A DNA stretch of 64,000 bases from Streptomyces sp. NBC_01428 (GCF_036231965.1 NZ_CP109499.1:4092001-4156000), one strand, 5' to 3'. Counted from the first letter of the stretch, positions 1-9,351 are shown. A program made the numbers and translations. The notes: generated by a model from the letters alone, not told the origin.

Positions 1-1
1 C

Positions 2-544
2 AAGGTGGTCGCCGGCGACACCCTGACCAAGATCGCGAAGAAGTACCCGTCGAGCGGCGGCTGGCAGAAGCTGTACGCGGCGAACCGCGCCGTCATCGGC
101 GACAACCCCGCCCACCTCCGCACGGGCCTGACCCTGACGGTCGGCACGAAGACCGGGAAGGCTCCGGCGAAGGCGGCCACGGCCGCCAAGACCACCGCCA
201 CCCAGGCGTCCGCCACCACGTACGCCAACAACCTGGACGGCTGGATCAAGCAGTCCCTGGACATCATGGGCAAGGCGGGCATTCCGGGCAGCTACGACGG
301 CATCTACCGCAACGTGATGCGCGAGTCCTCCGGCAACCCCCAGGCCATCAACAACTGGGACTCCAACGCGGCCGCGGGCATCCCCTCGAAGGGCCTCCTT
401 CAGGTCATCGACCCGACGTTCCAGGCCTACCACGTGGCCGGCACGTCGATGGACCCCTACGACCCGGTCGCCAACATCACGGCCGCCTGCAACTACGCCG
501 CCGACAAGTACGGCTCGATCGACAACGTCAACGGCGCCTACTGA
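2..544 (+). CDS. LysM / lytic transglycosylase-like secreted protein, 3' part
   Basis: This is the C-terminal 180 residues of a gene that begins before the window; no start is visible. Residues 1-50 look like the end of a LysM peptidoglycan-binding module (GDTLTKIAKKY, then a TLTVG strand). An Ala/Thr/Lys-rich linker follows. From about residue 75 there is an SLT-type lytic transglycosylase domain, with the likely catalytic Glu in RESSGNPQAINNWD and a GLLQV segment. Such enzymes cleave the glycan strands of the cell wall outside the membrane. Streptomyces have several secreted paralogues of this kind. Family assignment is firm; the exact substrate and the signal peptide cannot be judged. Confidence 0.85.
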   Translation, partial: KVVAGDTLTKIAKKYPSSGGWQKLYAANRAVIGDNPAHLRTGLTLTVGTKTGKAPAKAATAAKTTATQASATTYANNLDGWIKQSLDIMGKAGIPGSYDGIYRNVMRESSGNPQAINNWDSNAAAGIPSKGLLQVIDPTFQAYHVAGTSMDPYDPVANITAACNYAADKYGSIDNVNGAY

Positions 545-580
545 TCGCACCGGCGCACCCGCGCCTCTCGCACGACACCG

Positions 581-607
581 GCCGGCGGCACCTTCGGGGC
601 CGCCGGT
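581..607 (+). terminator. Hairpin with UUCG loop after the transglycosylase gene
   Basis: CCGGCGGC and GCCGCCGG form an 8-bp stem, continued by CC/GG around a TTCG tetraloop, starting 37 bases after the stop codon. There is no T-run, which is usual for Streptomyces terminators. Confidence 0.6.
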
Positions 608-704
608 GGTGACGGACCGGCCTGTCGGCGATGAACGACCGGGCCCGCGGGACGGTGACGGACCGGGTGTGCGGGGCGGTCCCCACCAGAAGTACGAAGG
701 GCAC

Positions 705-768
705 GGCCCGGGGCATCGGCGGACGCCCCGGGCCGGCTCACATCCTGGGGCCGGGCATCGCCCGGCCC
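705..768. terminator. Two GC-rich hairpins between convergent genes
   Basis: The first hairpin pairs GGCCCGGGGC (705-714) with GCCCCGGGCC (725-734). The second pairs GGGCCGGGC (748-756) with GCCCGGCCC (760-768) around a three-base loop. They lie just beyond the stop of the minus-strand HAD gene at 806, so the second is the likely terminator for it, and both could act in either direction. Confidence 0.5.
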
Positions 769-805
769 GCCCTTCGGGCCGGCGACGCGCCGTCGCGGGG
801 ACGCC

Positions 806-1615
806 CTAGAACCCGAAGATCCGTTCCAGGACCACCGCGATCCCGTCGTCCTCGTTCGACAGCGTGACCTCGTCCGCCACCGCCTTCAGTTCCGGATGGG
901 CGTTGGCCATCGCGACCCCGTGGGCGGCCCAGTCGAACATCGGGATGTCGTTGGGCATGTCACCGAAGGCCAGCGTCGCCGACGGGGTGAGACCGAGGTG
1001 CGTCGCGGCCAGCGCGAGACCGGTGGCCTTGGTCACCCCGCATGGCTGGAGTTCGACGGTCCCCGGCCCCGACATGGTGACCGTCGCCAGCGAACCGACC
1101 ACTCCCCGCGCCGCCGAGGCCAACTCGTCGTCGGACATCGTGGGGTGGCGGAGCAGCACCTTGCTGATCGGCTGCGCCCAGAGGTCGTCCCGGCGCCGCA
1201 CCCGCACCGCAGGAAGCGTGGGGTGCGGCATCACATAGCCCGGCTCGATGAGCGTCAGCCCGTCCACGCCGTCCTGGTCCACCGCCGCGTACAGCAGGCC
1301 GACCTCCGCCTCGATCTTTCCGAGCGCCGTCTCCGCCAACTCCCTGTCCAGGGTCACCGACCACAGCAGCCGGTCCGTCCCCGCGTCGTACAGCTGAGCG
1401 CCCTGACCGCACACCGCCAGCCCCGCACCGCCGAGATCGTCGAGCAGCGGTCGAACGCGCGGTGCGGGACGGCCCGTCACCACCAGGTGCTGCGCGCCCG
1501 ACGCGGTCACCTTCGCCAACGCGGCCCGTGACCGGTCGGAGAGCGTGTCGTCGCCGCGCAGCAGCGTTCCGTCCAGGTCAGTGGCGATGAGTGAATATGC
1601 AGTCGGAGCGGCCAT
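806..1615 (-). CDS. Cof-type HAD-superfamily phosphatase
   Basis: About 269 residues, the usual length for the Cof/YbjI (type IIB) HAD group, which dephosphorylates small phosphometabolites such as sugar phosphates or FMN. HAD motif I is ATDLDGTLL near the N terminus, with both Asp present. A Thr-containing motif II (VVTGRP), a lysine region, and motif IV GDMPNDIPMFD followed by GVAMANAHPELK near the C terminus complete the active site. ATG at 1615 is chosen because the protein then begins just before motif I; an in-frame upstream start at 1645 adds ten residues without a better ribosome site. It stands alone, convergent with the transglycosylase gene and divergent from the next. The natural substrate cannot be told. 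Confidence 0.85.
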   Translation of the reverse strand: MAAPTAYSLIATDLDGTLLRGDDTLSDRSRAALAKVTASGAQHLVVTGRPAPRVRPLLDDLGGAGLAVCGQGAQLYDAGTDRLLWSVTLDRELAETALGKIEAEVGLLYAAVDQDGVDGLTLIEPGYVMPHPTLPAVRVRRRDDLWAQPISKVLLRHPTMSDDELASAARGVVGSLATVTMSGPGTVELQPCGVTKATGLALAATHLGLTPSATLAFGDMPNDIPMFDWAAHGVAMANAHPELKAVADEVTLSNEDDGIAVVLERIFGF

Positions 1616-1658
1616 GATCCGAAGAATACGGATCGAACGACACATCGGCCCGGCGTGA

Positions 1659-1675
1659 ACCGGACGACGTCCGGT
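1659..1675. promoter_or_regulatory. Inverted repeat ACCGGAC-N3-GTCCGGT
   Basis: A perfect 7-bp inverted repeat with a three-base spacer lies in the divergent gap (1616-1934) between the HAD gene and the next gene, 44 bases upstream of the HAD start. Position and symmetry suit an operator for a dimeric repressor; the regulator is unknown. Confidence 0.35.
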
Positions 1676-1934
1676 ATCCCGTCAGCAACGCCGTTCGCCG
1701 TACGGTGGCAGGCGCGTTGCGACCGGTTGGGATCACGCAGGGCCCGCTTCCGCCCAGACGGACTTTCCCGTGCAGGACCGATCACAACGGCTCAACTCCC
1801 TGATCCGGGGCTACGATCACCGGCGCCGGGGTCGGGGTACGGGTCCGGCGAGGCCGACTCCGCGGGGCACTCGCCACGGCGGGGACGCCAGACGTCAGCG
1901 GCGGGAAACCGTCATCGAGAATCCGGGGAGATCC

Positions 1935-2942
1935 ATGACGTCCGAGCCCATCGCACGACGGCCCGCGCACGCGCGCCTCGACGCCTCCCCCGCGGGGGAC
2001 CGCTTCCGGCACCATCTGCGCACCGCCGCCGAAGCCGTCGTCCGGCGCTTCCCGGAGGCCCTGCGGCCCGAGATCTACGCGCTGTCCCTCCGCGTCTGGC
2101 GCGTCGACGGCGACGAGCGCCACCCGTACGTGGCCATCGGCTACAACACCGAGACCCAGTACGCGAAGGAGACCTTCCCGCAGGACCCCGGCGAGGCGCG
2201 CTGGAACTACGCCCTCTGGCTGCTCGACGGATTCGAGATGCTGGGCAACGTCCCCGAAGACCCCGTCGGTGGGCCCCTGTTCGTGGAGGCGGCCAAGGAG
2301 CAGGGGATCTGGTTCGAGGGTGACTACGACTTCCTCGCCATGGACCTGCCGGAGGACGAGGAGGACGAACTGGACTTCGCCTCCGAGATGCTGCGGCTCC
2401 AGTTCCACGCCGACTGCGTCGACCTCGCCCGGCGCCTGCACGCCGACGGAACCCTCACGGAGATCTTCGGCCGCGCCCTGCCGGTCGTCGTCTTCGACAT
2501 GGACAGTCCGGGCTGGGAGGTCAAGGCCACCCGGGCCGCCAACCCGCCCGGGGTGATCGAGGACTTCATGGTCTGGCAGACGGCGGCGGTCTTCGAGAAC
2601 GCCCCGCGGACCGAGGAGTTCCTGATCGACCTGGACGCGGAGTGGCTCGCCTACTTCCGCGAGATGGCGGACGTGCTCGTGACCCGCTTCGGCGTCTCGC
2701 GCGCGGAGGCCGTCGCGCGCGTCAACGAACGCCATGTGGGCGAGGATCTCGCGCCCATGGGTGAGGACCTCCTCGGTCATGAACTCCCGGAGTTCTGGGC
2801 GCACCACCTCTACTTCGAACCCGACTCCCTGGGCATGCTGCCCTCGGGCGCCCCGGAGGCGGACGGCGACCTCTCCCGGTGGACCGTCCGGCCCGCCCCA
2901 CCGGACAACTCGGGCGCCTGGACCCTCAAGAAGGAGTCCTGA
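1935..2942 (+). CDS. Acidic protein of unknown function
   Basis: 335 residues from ATG 1935, which has GGGGAG four bases upstream; the longer open frame to 1770 has no such site. I do not recognise a family. The protein is soluble, with no signal peptide or membrane segment, and is notably acidic around residues 130-150 (LPEDEEDELDFASE). Segments such as VAIGYNTETQYAK, FDMDSPGWEVK and ELPEFWAHHLYF look conserved-type but match no catalytic motif known to me. It ends 36 bases from the convergent monooxygenase gene. It may be one of the Streptomyces cytoplasmic proteins annotated only as hypothetical. Confidence 0.75.
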   Translation: MTSEPIARRPAHARLDASPAGDRFRHHLRTAAEAVVRRFPEALRPEIYALSLRVWRVDGDERHPYVAIGYNTETQYAKETFPQDPGEARWNYALWLLDGFEMLGNVPEDPVGGPLFVEAAKEQGIWFEGDYDFLAMDLPEDEEDELDFASEMLRLQFHADCVDLARRLHADGTLTEIFGRALPVVVFDMDSPGWEVKATRAANPPGVIEDFMVWQTAAVFENAPRTEEFLIDLDAEWLAYFREMADVLVTRFGVSRAEAVARVNERHVGEDLAPMGEDLLGHELPEFWAHHLYFEPDSLGMLPSGAPEADGDLSRWTVRPAPPDNSGAWTLKKES

Positions 2943-2978
2943 CCCACGAGTTGCCCGGGGGGCGAGGGGTCCGACGGC

Positions 2979-4199
2979 TCACCCGTGCGCGGCCGCCAGG
3001 TGCCTGGCGAGCCGCGGGGAGGCGAACTCCGTGCCGCACACGAAGCGCATCACCGGACCGTACGAGGACGCCGCCGGCAGGCCCGTGAAATACAGCCCCG
3101 GCAGCGAGGAGCGGTACCCGGCGCCCAGCCTCGGCGTGCCGCGGCTCGCGGCCAGCCCTGCTCGGAGCTCATGCCCGAGGAAGTCCATCGCGGCGATGTC
3201 GACGCGATAGCCGGTCGCCGCCATGACGTGATCGGCGGTGAGTTCCTCGACCCGGCCCCCATGGGTCCGCACCGTGAGGACGGGTTGTCCGTCGGTGGCC
3301 GCCGCGCTGACGATCCGCTCCACCTCACGGACACCGACCTTGCCCTCGAAGCGGTCCCTGAGCCACCAGGCACCGAGGGGTCCGAGCACGCGGCGCACCA
3401 GGTAGTGCCGGGCCTCGGCGGGCAGATGACGGTAGGGCTGCGGGTAGTAGCTCAGGGCCCACAGGGACCAGGCGCGGCCGAACGGCGACTCCGGCCGCAG
3501 CTTCGGCTGGTCCCACGGAGGCGCACCGAAGTCGACCGCCCCCTTCCCCCGGGACACGACACGGACCTGCGCGCCCGCCTCCGCCGCCAGTGCCGCCGTC
3601 TCCAGCGCCGACTGGCCGGCGCCGACGACGATCAGCTCCTTGCCGGAGAAGCGCCGCAGGTCGTGGTGTTGCGAGCTGTGCGAGACCGGGCCGGAGGGCG
3701 TGGGACCGTCCGCCGCCGCCCCGGCCAACTCGGGAGGCAGGTGGGCCAGCCCCGACAGCCCGGTGGCGACGACGACCGCGCGGGCGGTGAACGACTCCCC
3801 CGAGTCCAGCTTGATGTCGAATCCCCCGGACCCGGCCGCGTCAGGGCCGCTCCTGCGGTCGACCGAGACGACCCGCACCTGCTCCAGCTCGGGCACGAGC
3901 TTCTGCCGGAACCACTCCCCGTACGCGATGAACGTCTCGACCGGGATGATGTCCTCGTCCGTGACCAGGCGCGGTATCCCCGCCGCCGCGCAGTAGTCAC
4001 CGAGGGTGTGCCCCGGCTGGGGGGCGTCGATGTTCGAGGCGGCCGGAGTCGACTTGAGGAGCATTCCCTCGGGCATGTGGTCGCGCCAGCTCACCATGGG
4101 CTCGCCGAAGACCCGCACCGGAATGCCCCGCGCCCGCAGATGGGCGGCGGTGGACAGTCCGTACGGCCCCGCGCCGATGACTGCTACCGGATGAATCAC
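2979..4199 (-). CDS. FAD/NAD(P)-binding monooxygenase-like protein
   Basis: 406 residues. The FAD-binding Rossmann motif GAGPYGLSTAAHL starts at residue 9, and a second, NADPH-type dinucleotide fold GAGQSALETAALAAEAGA lies near residue 200. The order and spacing match the class B flavin monooxygenases (FMO, Baeyer-Villiger and lysine/ornithine N-hydroxylase group). A late ATGYR segment, also typical of that group, supports this. It would use NADPH and O2 to oxygenate a small molecule. It sits 27 bases downstream of the ATP-grasp gene in the same direction, so the two are probably cotranscribed, suggesting a short biosynthetic pair. The substrate is unknown. Confidence 0.8.
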   Translation of the reverse strand: MIHPVAVIGAGPYGLSTAAHLRARGIPVRVFGEPMVSWRDHMPEGMLLKSTPAASNIDAPQPGHTLGDYCAAAGIPRLVTDEDIIPVETFIAYGEWFRQKLVPELEQVRVVSVDRRSGPDAAGSGGFDIKLDSGESFTARAVVVATGLSGLAHLPPELAGAAADGPTPSGPVSHSSQHHDLRRFSGKELIVVGAGQSALETAALAAEAGAQVRVVSRGKGAVDFGAPPWDQPKLRPESPFGRAWSLWALSYYPQPYRHLPAEARHYLVRRVLGPLGAWWLRDRFEGKVGVREVERIVSAAATDGQPVLTVRTHGGRVEELTADHVMAATGYRVDIAAMDFLGHELRAGLAASRGTPRLGAGYRSSLPGLYFTGLPAASSYGPVMRFVCGTEFASPRLARHLAAAHG

Positions 4200-4226
4200 G
4201 AAGTCCCTCCCCAGGACGTACTACGC

Positions 4227-5498
4227 CTACTTCGCGGTGGAACTGCTGGTGCTGCCGCGGCGGTTGGTCCGCCACAGGTGGTACAGATGCCTCGCGCCCG
4301 GCCGCACGAAGCGCGCGAGCATCGTGAAGAACGGCCGCAGGTCGTCACCCGCGAGCCAGGCCAGCTCCGTACCGCTCGCGCGGGCCGGCGCGTGCGGTGT
4401 CGTGTAACCGCTGCGCCGGTAGGCGAGCAGAGCCGGCAGGTCGATGTTCTCCACGATGTACCGGTGGCCGGCGCGCTGTTCCCCCTCCGGAACAGCACGG
4501 CCGGTCAGGTTCAGATGCAGGGCACGGACGACGTCGATCCCCGACTCGCTCTCGAAGAGCCGGAACTGAGCGCCCATGCGCGGGTTGAAGTCGAGCAGCT
4601 TGTACTGACCGTCGCGTCGGTCGAAACGCAGGTCGAGGTCGATGATTCCGGTGAAGCCGATCTGTTTGATGAAACGTGCGGCGATGTCCGCGAGTTCCGG
4701 ATTGTCGACGACGTACGCGTTCGCCGTCATGCCCGCGTGCGGCGGCCAGGAGCGGACCTTGACGCCGGTGAACATCGCGAGCGGCGTCGAGTCCGCGTCG
4801 AAGCAGGCGTGCACGATCCAGTCCTCCGCGTCCTCCCTCGGCAGGTACTCCTGGAGGATCACGCCGGGTTGCGGCCCCCAGTCCCGGGCGAGGGCCATCA
4901 GCCCTTCCCGGGTCGCGATCCGGGTCGTCCCGTTCACCGCCGGCCGGCTGCGTCGCACGAACGCCTCGCGGTTCTTGGCGACGAGCGGGAAGTGCGCCTT
5001 CTCGGCGAACGCCTCGATCTCCTCGTACGACTGTGGAAAAGCCGCGGCGGGGCTGGGGATGCCGTGCTCCACGCACAGCTCGTGCAGCCCCTGCTTGCTG
5101 GCGAGCCGACGCGGCAGCTTGGCGTCCACCCGCGGGAAGAGGAAGCGGCCGGCCAACTCCTCCTGATGCTCGGCGATCAGTACCGCGGCCTCCTCGTCGG
5201 TCGGGACGAGGACGGTGGGTCGCCCGATGCGCCGGCCGACGCGCAGCAGCCCTTCGACGAGCTGTTCGGGTTCCTCCGTCCCCGTGGTCGGCCACACGAA
5301 CGCGCGCCGCAGATAGCGCGAACTGGCGGCCGGCGTGTACCGGTCCTCGGTGATGGCGTACATGGGTATGCCCAGCCGGCCCAGGCTCCGGATGGCTCCC
5401 ACCCCGCCGTGGTGCAGCGGATAGGCGCCGAACTTGACTATCAGGCCCGGGACTTCACGGTCGGCGTCGACCGGCACGCCGCTGGAACTCCTGGCCAT
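4227..5498 (-). CDS. ATP-grasp carboxylate-amine/thiol ligase-like protein
   Basis: About 423 residues. The protein has an N-terminal pre-ATP-grasp segment (VKFGAYPLHHGGVGAIRSLG), a central ATP-binding region with FPLVAKNREAF, a ligand/Mg segment LLDFNPRMGAQFRLF with the DxNPR metal-binding signature, and a basic C-terminal tail. ATP-grasp enzymes activate a carboxylate as acyl phosphate and join it to an amine or thiol. ATG 5498 has GGGGGGA just upstream; an in-frame GTG at 5510 also has a G-rich site and would add four residues. It is the first gene of a probable two-gene operon with the flavin monooxygenase. The product cannot be predicted. Confidence 0.8.
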   Translation of the reverse strand: MARSSSGVPVDADREVPGLIVKFGAYPLHHGGVGAIRSLGRLGIPMYAITEDRYTPAASSRYLRRAFVWPTTGTEEPEQLVEGLLRVGRRIGRPTVLVPTDEEAAVLIAEHQEELAGRFLFPRVDAKLPRRLASKQGLHELCVEHGIPSPAAAFPQSYEEIEAFAEKAHFPLVAKNREAFVRRSRPAVNGTTRIATREGLMALARDWGPQPGVILQEYLPREDAEDWIVHACFDADSTPLAMFTGVKVRSWPPHAGMTANAYVVDNPELADIAARFIKQIGFTGIIDLDLRFDRRDGQYKLLDFNPRMGAQFRLFESESGIDVVRALHLNLTGRAVPEGEQRAGHRYIVENIDLPALLAYRRSGYTTPHAPARASGTELAWLAGDDLRPFFTMLARFVRPGARHLYHLWRTNRRGSTSSSTAK

Positions 5499-5726
5499 GC
5501 GTCCCCCCACATGTCCCCCCTACGGACCGGACCCACCCCGTCCGTGTCCCCCAAAGGACGCTAAGCCGGAATTACCCAGTCCGACAAGGCCAATCCGGAC
5601 ATTGCAAACTCTTTAGACACTGCCGCTGCGGGCCCACTCCCCCGTAACGTGTGCCCCGACCACAGGAAACGCGTGGAACGCATGGATCACATGGCGCGTA
5701 CGAATCCGAAAGCGAGGCACCTACCG

Positions 5727-6956
5727 ATGCCCCCCTTCGATGTCCCCGAGGGCGATCCCTTCGGCCCGCACAACCTCCCGTACGGCGTGTTCTCCCCGAC
5801 CGGCGCGGCAGGTGCCGCCGAGCGGCGCGTGGGCGTGCGCCTCGGCGACCATGTGCTGGACGCGGGTGCCGCCGCCCGCGCACTCGGCTCCCCGTATGCC
5901 GGACTGCTCGCGCAGCCGACGCTGGACCCGCTGCTCGCCGCCGGTCGCACCGCCTGGTCCGACGTCCGGCGCGCGCTGACGGCCTGGGTGACCGTGCCGG
6001 CCCACCGGGAGACGCTCGCTCCCCACTTCCGTCCCCTCTCCGAGGTGACGCTCCACCTCCCCTTCACCGTCGCGGACTACGTCGACTTCTACGCCTCCGA
6101 GAACCACGCCCGGAACGTCGGCCAGATCTTCCGTCCCGACGCCGCCGACTCCCTCACGCCCAACTGGAAGCACCTGCCGATCGGCTACCACGGCCGCTCC
6201 GGCACGGTCGTGGTCTCCGGCACGGACGTCGTACGCCCCTCGGGCCAGCGCAAGGCCCCCACGGACGCCGCTCCCGTCTTCGGTCCGTCGGTCCGGCTGG
6301 ACATCGAGGCGGAGGTCGGCTTCGTCGTCGGCACCCCCACCGAGATGGGCCGGCCCGTGGGACTGGGCGACTACCGCGACCACGTCTTCGGGCTCTGCCT
6401 CCTCAACGACTGGTCGGCCCGCGACCTGCAGGCCTGGGAGTACGTCCCCCTCGGCCCGTTCCTCGGCAAGTCCTTCGCCACGTCGGTGTCCGCGTGGATC
6501 ACCCCGCTCGACGCCCTCGACGAGGCCCGTGTGGCGCCCCCGGCCCGCACGCACCCCCTCCTCCCCTACCTCGACGACGCCTCCGAGGACCCGGGCGGCT
6601 ACGACCTGCGGATCTCCGTCGCCGTCAACGGCCACGTCGTCTCCGAGCCGCCCTTCTCCACCATGTACTGGACGGCCGCCCAGCAACTGGCGCACATGAC
6701 GGTCAACGGCGCCTCCCTGCGCACCGGCGACCTGTACGGCTCCGGAACCGTCAGCGGCCCCTCCGACGCGGAACGCGGCTCCCTGCTCGAACTCACCTGG
6801 AACGGCCGCGACGCCCTCGAACTCCCCGACGGCAAGCGCACCTTCCTGGAGGACGGCGACGAGGTCACCCTGACCGCGTGGGCGCCGGGCCCGGGCGGTA
6901 CCCGGGTGGGCCTGGGCGAGGTCCGGGGCCGCATCACCCCGGCCGTCACCCCGTAG
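5727..6956 (+). CDS. fahA: Fumarylacetoacetase
   Basis: 409 residues, the normal length for the family. The enzyme hydrolyses fumarylacetoacetate to fumarate and acetoacetate, the last step of tyrosine/homogentisate breakdown, in the cytoplasm. Seen are the N-terminal domain, the catalytic core with DYVDFYASENHARNVGQIFR and YHGRSGTVVVSG, the metal ligands in DIEAEVGFVVG and NDWSARDLQAWEY, and LGKSFATSVSAW. ATG 5727 has GAGG about ten bases upstream; an upstream in-frame start would add 26 basic residues and is less likely. It is monocistronic, transcribed away from the ATP-grasp/monooxygenase pair, with a shared 228-base divergent region that should hold its promoter. Confidence 0.95.
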   Translation: MPPFDVPEGDPFGPHNLPYGVFSPTGAAGAAERRVGVRLGDHVLDAGAAARALGSPYAGLLAQPTLDPLLAAGRTAWSDVRRALTAWVTVPAHRETLAPHFRPLSEVTLHLPFTVADYVDFYASENHARNVGQIFRPDAADSLTPNWKHLPIGYHGRSGTVVVSGTDVVRPSGQRKAPTDAAPVFGPSVRLDIEAEVGFVVGTPTEMGRPVGLGDYRDHVFGLCLLNDWSARDLQAWEYVPLGPFLGKSFATSVSAWITPLDALDEARVAPPARTHPLLPYLDDASEDPGGYDLRISVAVNGHVVSEPPFSTMYWTAAQQLAHMTVNGASLRTGDLYGSGTVSGPSDAERGSLLELTWNGRDALELPDGKRTFLEDGDEVTLTAWAPGPGGTRVGLGEVRGRITPAVTP

Positions 6957-7034
6957 CGGGCCGCCCCGTAACGGGCCGCCCCTCGACGGGGATCTCCCCC
7001 TTCACGGGGAGTCCGTGACCCGGGGAGTCCGTGT

Positions 7035-7062
7035 CACGGTGGCCAGGGCCCTGGCCACCGTG
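7035..7062. terminator. Perfect 28-bp palindrome between fahA and recQ
   Basis: CACGGTGGCCAGGG and CCCTGGCCACCGTG are exact complements with no loop bases. It lies in the 269-base gap between convergent fahA and recQ, so a bidirectional terminator is the simplest reading; the rest of the gap is GC-rich repeat-like sequence without a gene. Confidence 0.55.
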
Positions 7063-7225
7063 GCCCGTTGTCGGACCGGCCGGTGTCGACCCGCCGGTGC
7101 GTCCGACGGCGGACCCGGCCGGTGTACCCGCCGGGTGCGTCCGGCCGCGGACCCGGCCAGACGCACCCGGCGATGTCTCCACCGGCGTGCGCGCAGCCGG
7201 CGCCCCCGCTCAGGGACCGGGCGCG

Positions 7226-9280
7226 CTACATCCAGTCCTCGGGCTCGGGCTCCTGGTCCAGCTCGGGCCAGTCCGGGTCGGGTCCGTGGTCGGCCGCGGG
7301 AGCAGAGGCCGACGTGGCCGATGCCTGCGCCGGGACGGCTCTCGGTGCGGGTGTCGGGACGGCTCCCGGCGCGGGTGCCTGTGCCGGTGCGCCGCCCAGT
7401 GACGCCAGCACCTCGATCACACCCTCCCCGTACGTGGCGAGCTTCTTCTCGCCCACCCCGCTGATGGTGCCCAGGTCTCTCACCGAGGTGGGCCACAGCG
7501 TGGCGATCTCCCGCAGCGTGGCGTCGTGGAAGATGACGTACGCCGGGACGCCCTGCTCGCGCGCCTGTTCACCGCGCCAGGCACGCAGCGCCTCGAAGGC
7601 GGGCACGAGCTCGGCCGGCAGCTCCGCCGCCGCGGCAGCGGCCTTGGCCTTCCGCTCACCCTTGGAGCCGGACGACCGGGAGGCCACCGGCTTCGGCGGC
7701 TCCTTCCGCAGCGGCACGTCCCGCTCGCGTCGCAGGACGGTCCCGCTGGCGTCGGTCAGCACCAGCGTGCCGTACTCGCCCTCGACCGCGATCAGGCCCT
7801 GGGCCAGCAACTGTCTCGCGACACCGCGCCATTCGGCCTCGGCCAGCTCCTCGCCGATCCCGAAGACGGACAGCTGGTCGTGGTCGAACTGGATCACCTT
7901 CGCGGTCCGCCGGCCGAGCAGGATGTCGACGATCTGCCCCGCGCCGAACTTCTGCCCCCGCTCCCGCTGGAGGCGCACCACGGTGGACAGCAGCTTCTGC
8001 GCGGCGACCGTGCCGTCCCAGGTCTCCGGGGGCGTCAGGCAGGTGTCGCAGTTCCCGCACGCCGGGGTGTTCGGGTCCTGGCCGAAGTAGGCGAGGAGCT
8101 GCGAGCGCCGGCACTGCGCCGTCTCGCACAGGGCGAGCATCGCGTCCAGGTGGGAGGCGGCCCGCCGGCGGAACGCCTCGTCCCCCTCCGAGCCCTGGAT
8201 CATCTTGCGCTGCTGGACCACGTCCTGCAGGCCGTACGCCATCCACGCCGTGGACGGCATGCCGTCCCGGCCGGCCCGGCCCGTCTCCTGGTAGTAGCCC
8301 TCCACCGACTTCGGCAGGTCGAGGTGGGCGACGAACCGTACGTCCGGCTTGTCGATGCCCATGCCGAAGGCGATCGTGGCGACCACCACGAGTCCTTCTT
8401 CCCGCAGGAAGCGCGACTGGTGGGCGGCGCGGGTCCCCGCGTCCAGGCCCGCGTGGTACGGCACCGCCTCGATGCCGTTGCGCGAGAGGAACTCGGCCGT
8501 CTTGTCGACGGAGTTGCGCGAGAGGCAGTAGACGATGCCCGCGTCGCCCGCGTGCTCCTCGCGTAGGAAGGACAGCAACTGCTTCTTGGGGTCGGCCTTG
8601 GGGACGATCCGGTACTGGATGTTCGGGCGGTCGAAGCTCGCCTCGAAGTGGCGGGCCGCGGGCATGCCCAGGCGCTGGGTGATCTCCTTGTGCGTCGCGC
8701 GGGTGGCCGTGGCCGTCAGCGCGAGCCGCGGGACGTCCGGCCAGCGCTCGCCGAGCAGGGACAGCGCCAGATAGTCCGGGCGGAAGTCGTGGCCCCACTG
8801 TGCGACACAGTGCGCCTCGTCGATGGCGAAGAGGGAGACCTTGCCCCGGGAGATCAGATCCAGCGTGGATTCCAGGCGCAGTCGCTCCGGGGCGAGGTAG
8901 AGCAGGTCGAGCTCCCCGGCCAGGAACTCGGCCTCGACCACGCGCCGCTCGTCGAAGTCCTGCGTGGAGTTCATGAACCCGGCGCGCACACCCAGGGCCC
9001 GCAGCGCGTCCACCTGGTCCTGCATGAGCGCGATGAGCGGCGAGACCACGATGCCCGTACCTGGCCTGACCAGCGACGGAATCTGGTAGCAGAGGGACTT
9101 GCCGCCACCGGTCGGCATCAGGACGACGGCGTCACCGCCCGCCACCACGTGCTCGATGATCGCTTCCTGCTCGCCGCGGAAGGCGTCGTACCCGAAGACC
9201 CGGTGGAGGGTGGCCAGTGCCTCGCTCTCGCCCAGCGTCTCCGTCGCGTCCGCTCCGGTCATCACACCCGTCCCGCCCAT
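7226..9280 (-). CDS. recQ: ATP-dependent DNA helicase RecQ
   Basis: 684 residues. The protein unwinds DNA 3' to 5' in recombination and fork repair. Walker A MPTGGGKSLCYQIP and the DEAH box AIDEAHCVAQWGHDFRPDY identify the family. The C-terminal helicase domain (GMGIDKPDVRFVAHLDLPKS, QETGRAGRDG) is followed by the RecQ zinc site with four cysteines (CETAQC... ACGNCDTC), a winged-helix region, and a C-terminal HRDC domain (LRAWRGEQAREQGVPAY). ATG 9280 has GGGGGACAGG upstream and an N terminus of normal length; the open frame continues another 123 codons but with non-protein-like sequence. A linker rich in Ala/Pro and an acidic tail (EPEPEDWM) close the protein. Confidence 0.95.
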   Translation of the reverse strand: MGGTGVMTGADATETLGESEALATLHRVFGYDAFRGEQEAIIEHVVAGGDAVVLMPTGGGKSLCYQIPSLVRPGTGIVVSPLIALMQDQVDALRALGVRAGFMNSTQDFDERRVVEAEFLAGELDLLYLAPERLRLESTLDLISRGKVSLFAIDEAHCVAQWGHDFRPDYLALSLLGERWPDVPRLALTATATRATHKEITQRLGMPAARHFEASFDRPNIQYRIVPKADPKKQLLSFLREEHAGDAGIVYCLSRNSVDKTAEFLSRNGIEAVPYHAGLDAGTRAAHQSRFLREEGLVVVATIAFGMGIDKPDVRFVAHLDLPKSVEGYYQETGRAGRDGMPSTAWMAYGLQDVVQQRKMIQGSEGDEAFRRRAASHLDAMLALCETAQCRRSQLLAYFGQDPNTPACGNCDTCLTPPETWDGTVAAQKLLSTVVRLQRERGQKFGAGQIVDILLGRRTAKVIQFDHDQLSVFGIGEELAEAEWRGVARQLLAQGLIAVEGEYGTLVLTDASGTVLRRERDVPLRKEPPKPVASRSSGSKGERKAKAAAAAAELPAELVPAFEALRAWRGEQAREQGVPAYVIFHDATLREIATLWPTSVRDLGTISGVGEKKLATYGEGVIEVLASLGGAPAQAPAPGAVPTPAPRAVPAQASATSASAPAADHGPDPDWPELDQEPEPEDWM

Positions 9281-9351
9281 CGTCCTGTCCCCCGTACGTC
9301 GCGCCTCGACCACTGCGTCCACGATAGGGGTCCGCGCCGACAGTCCGAGAG

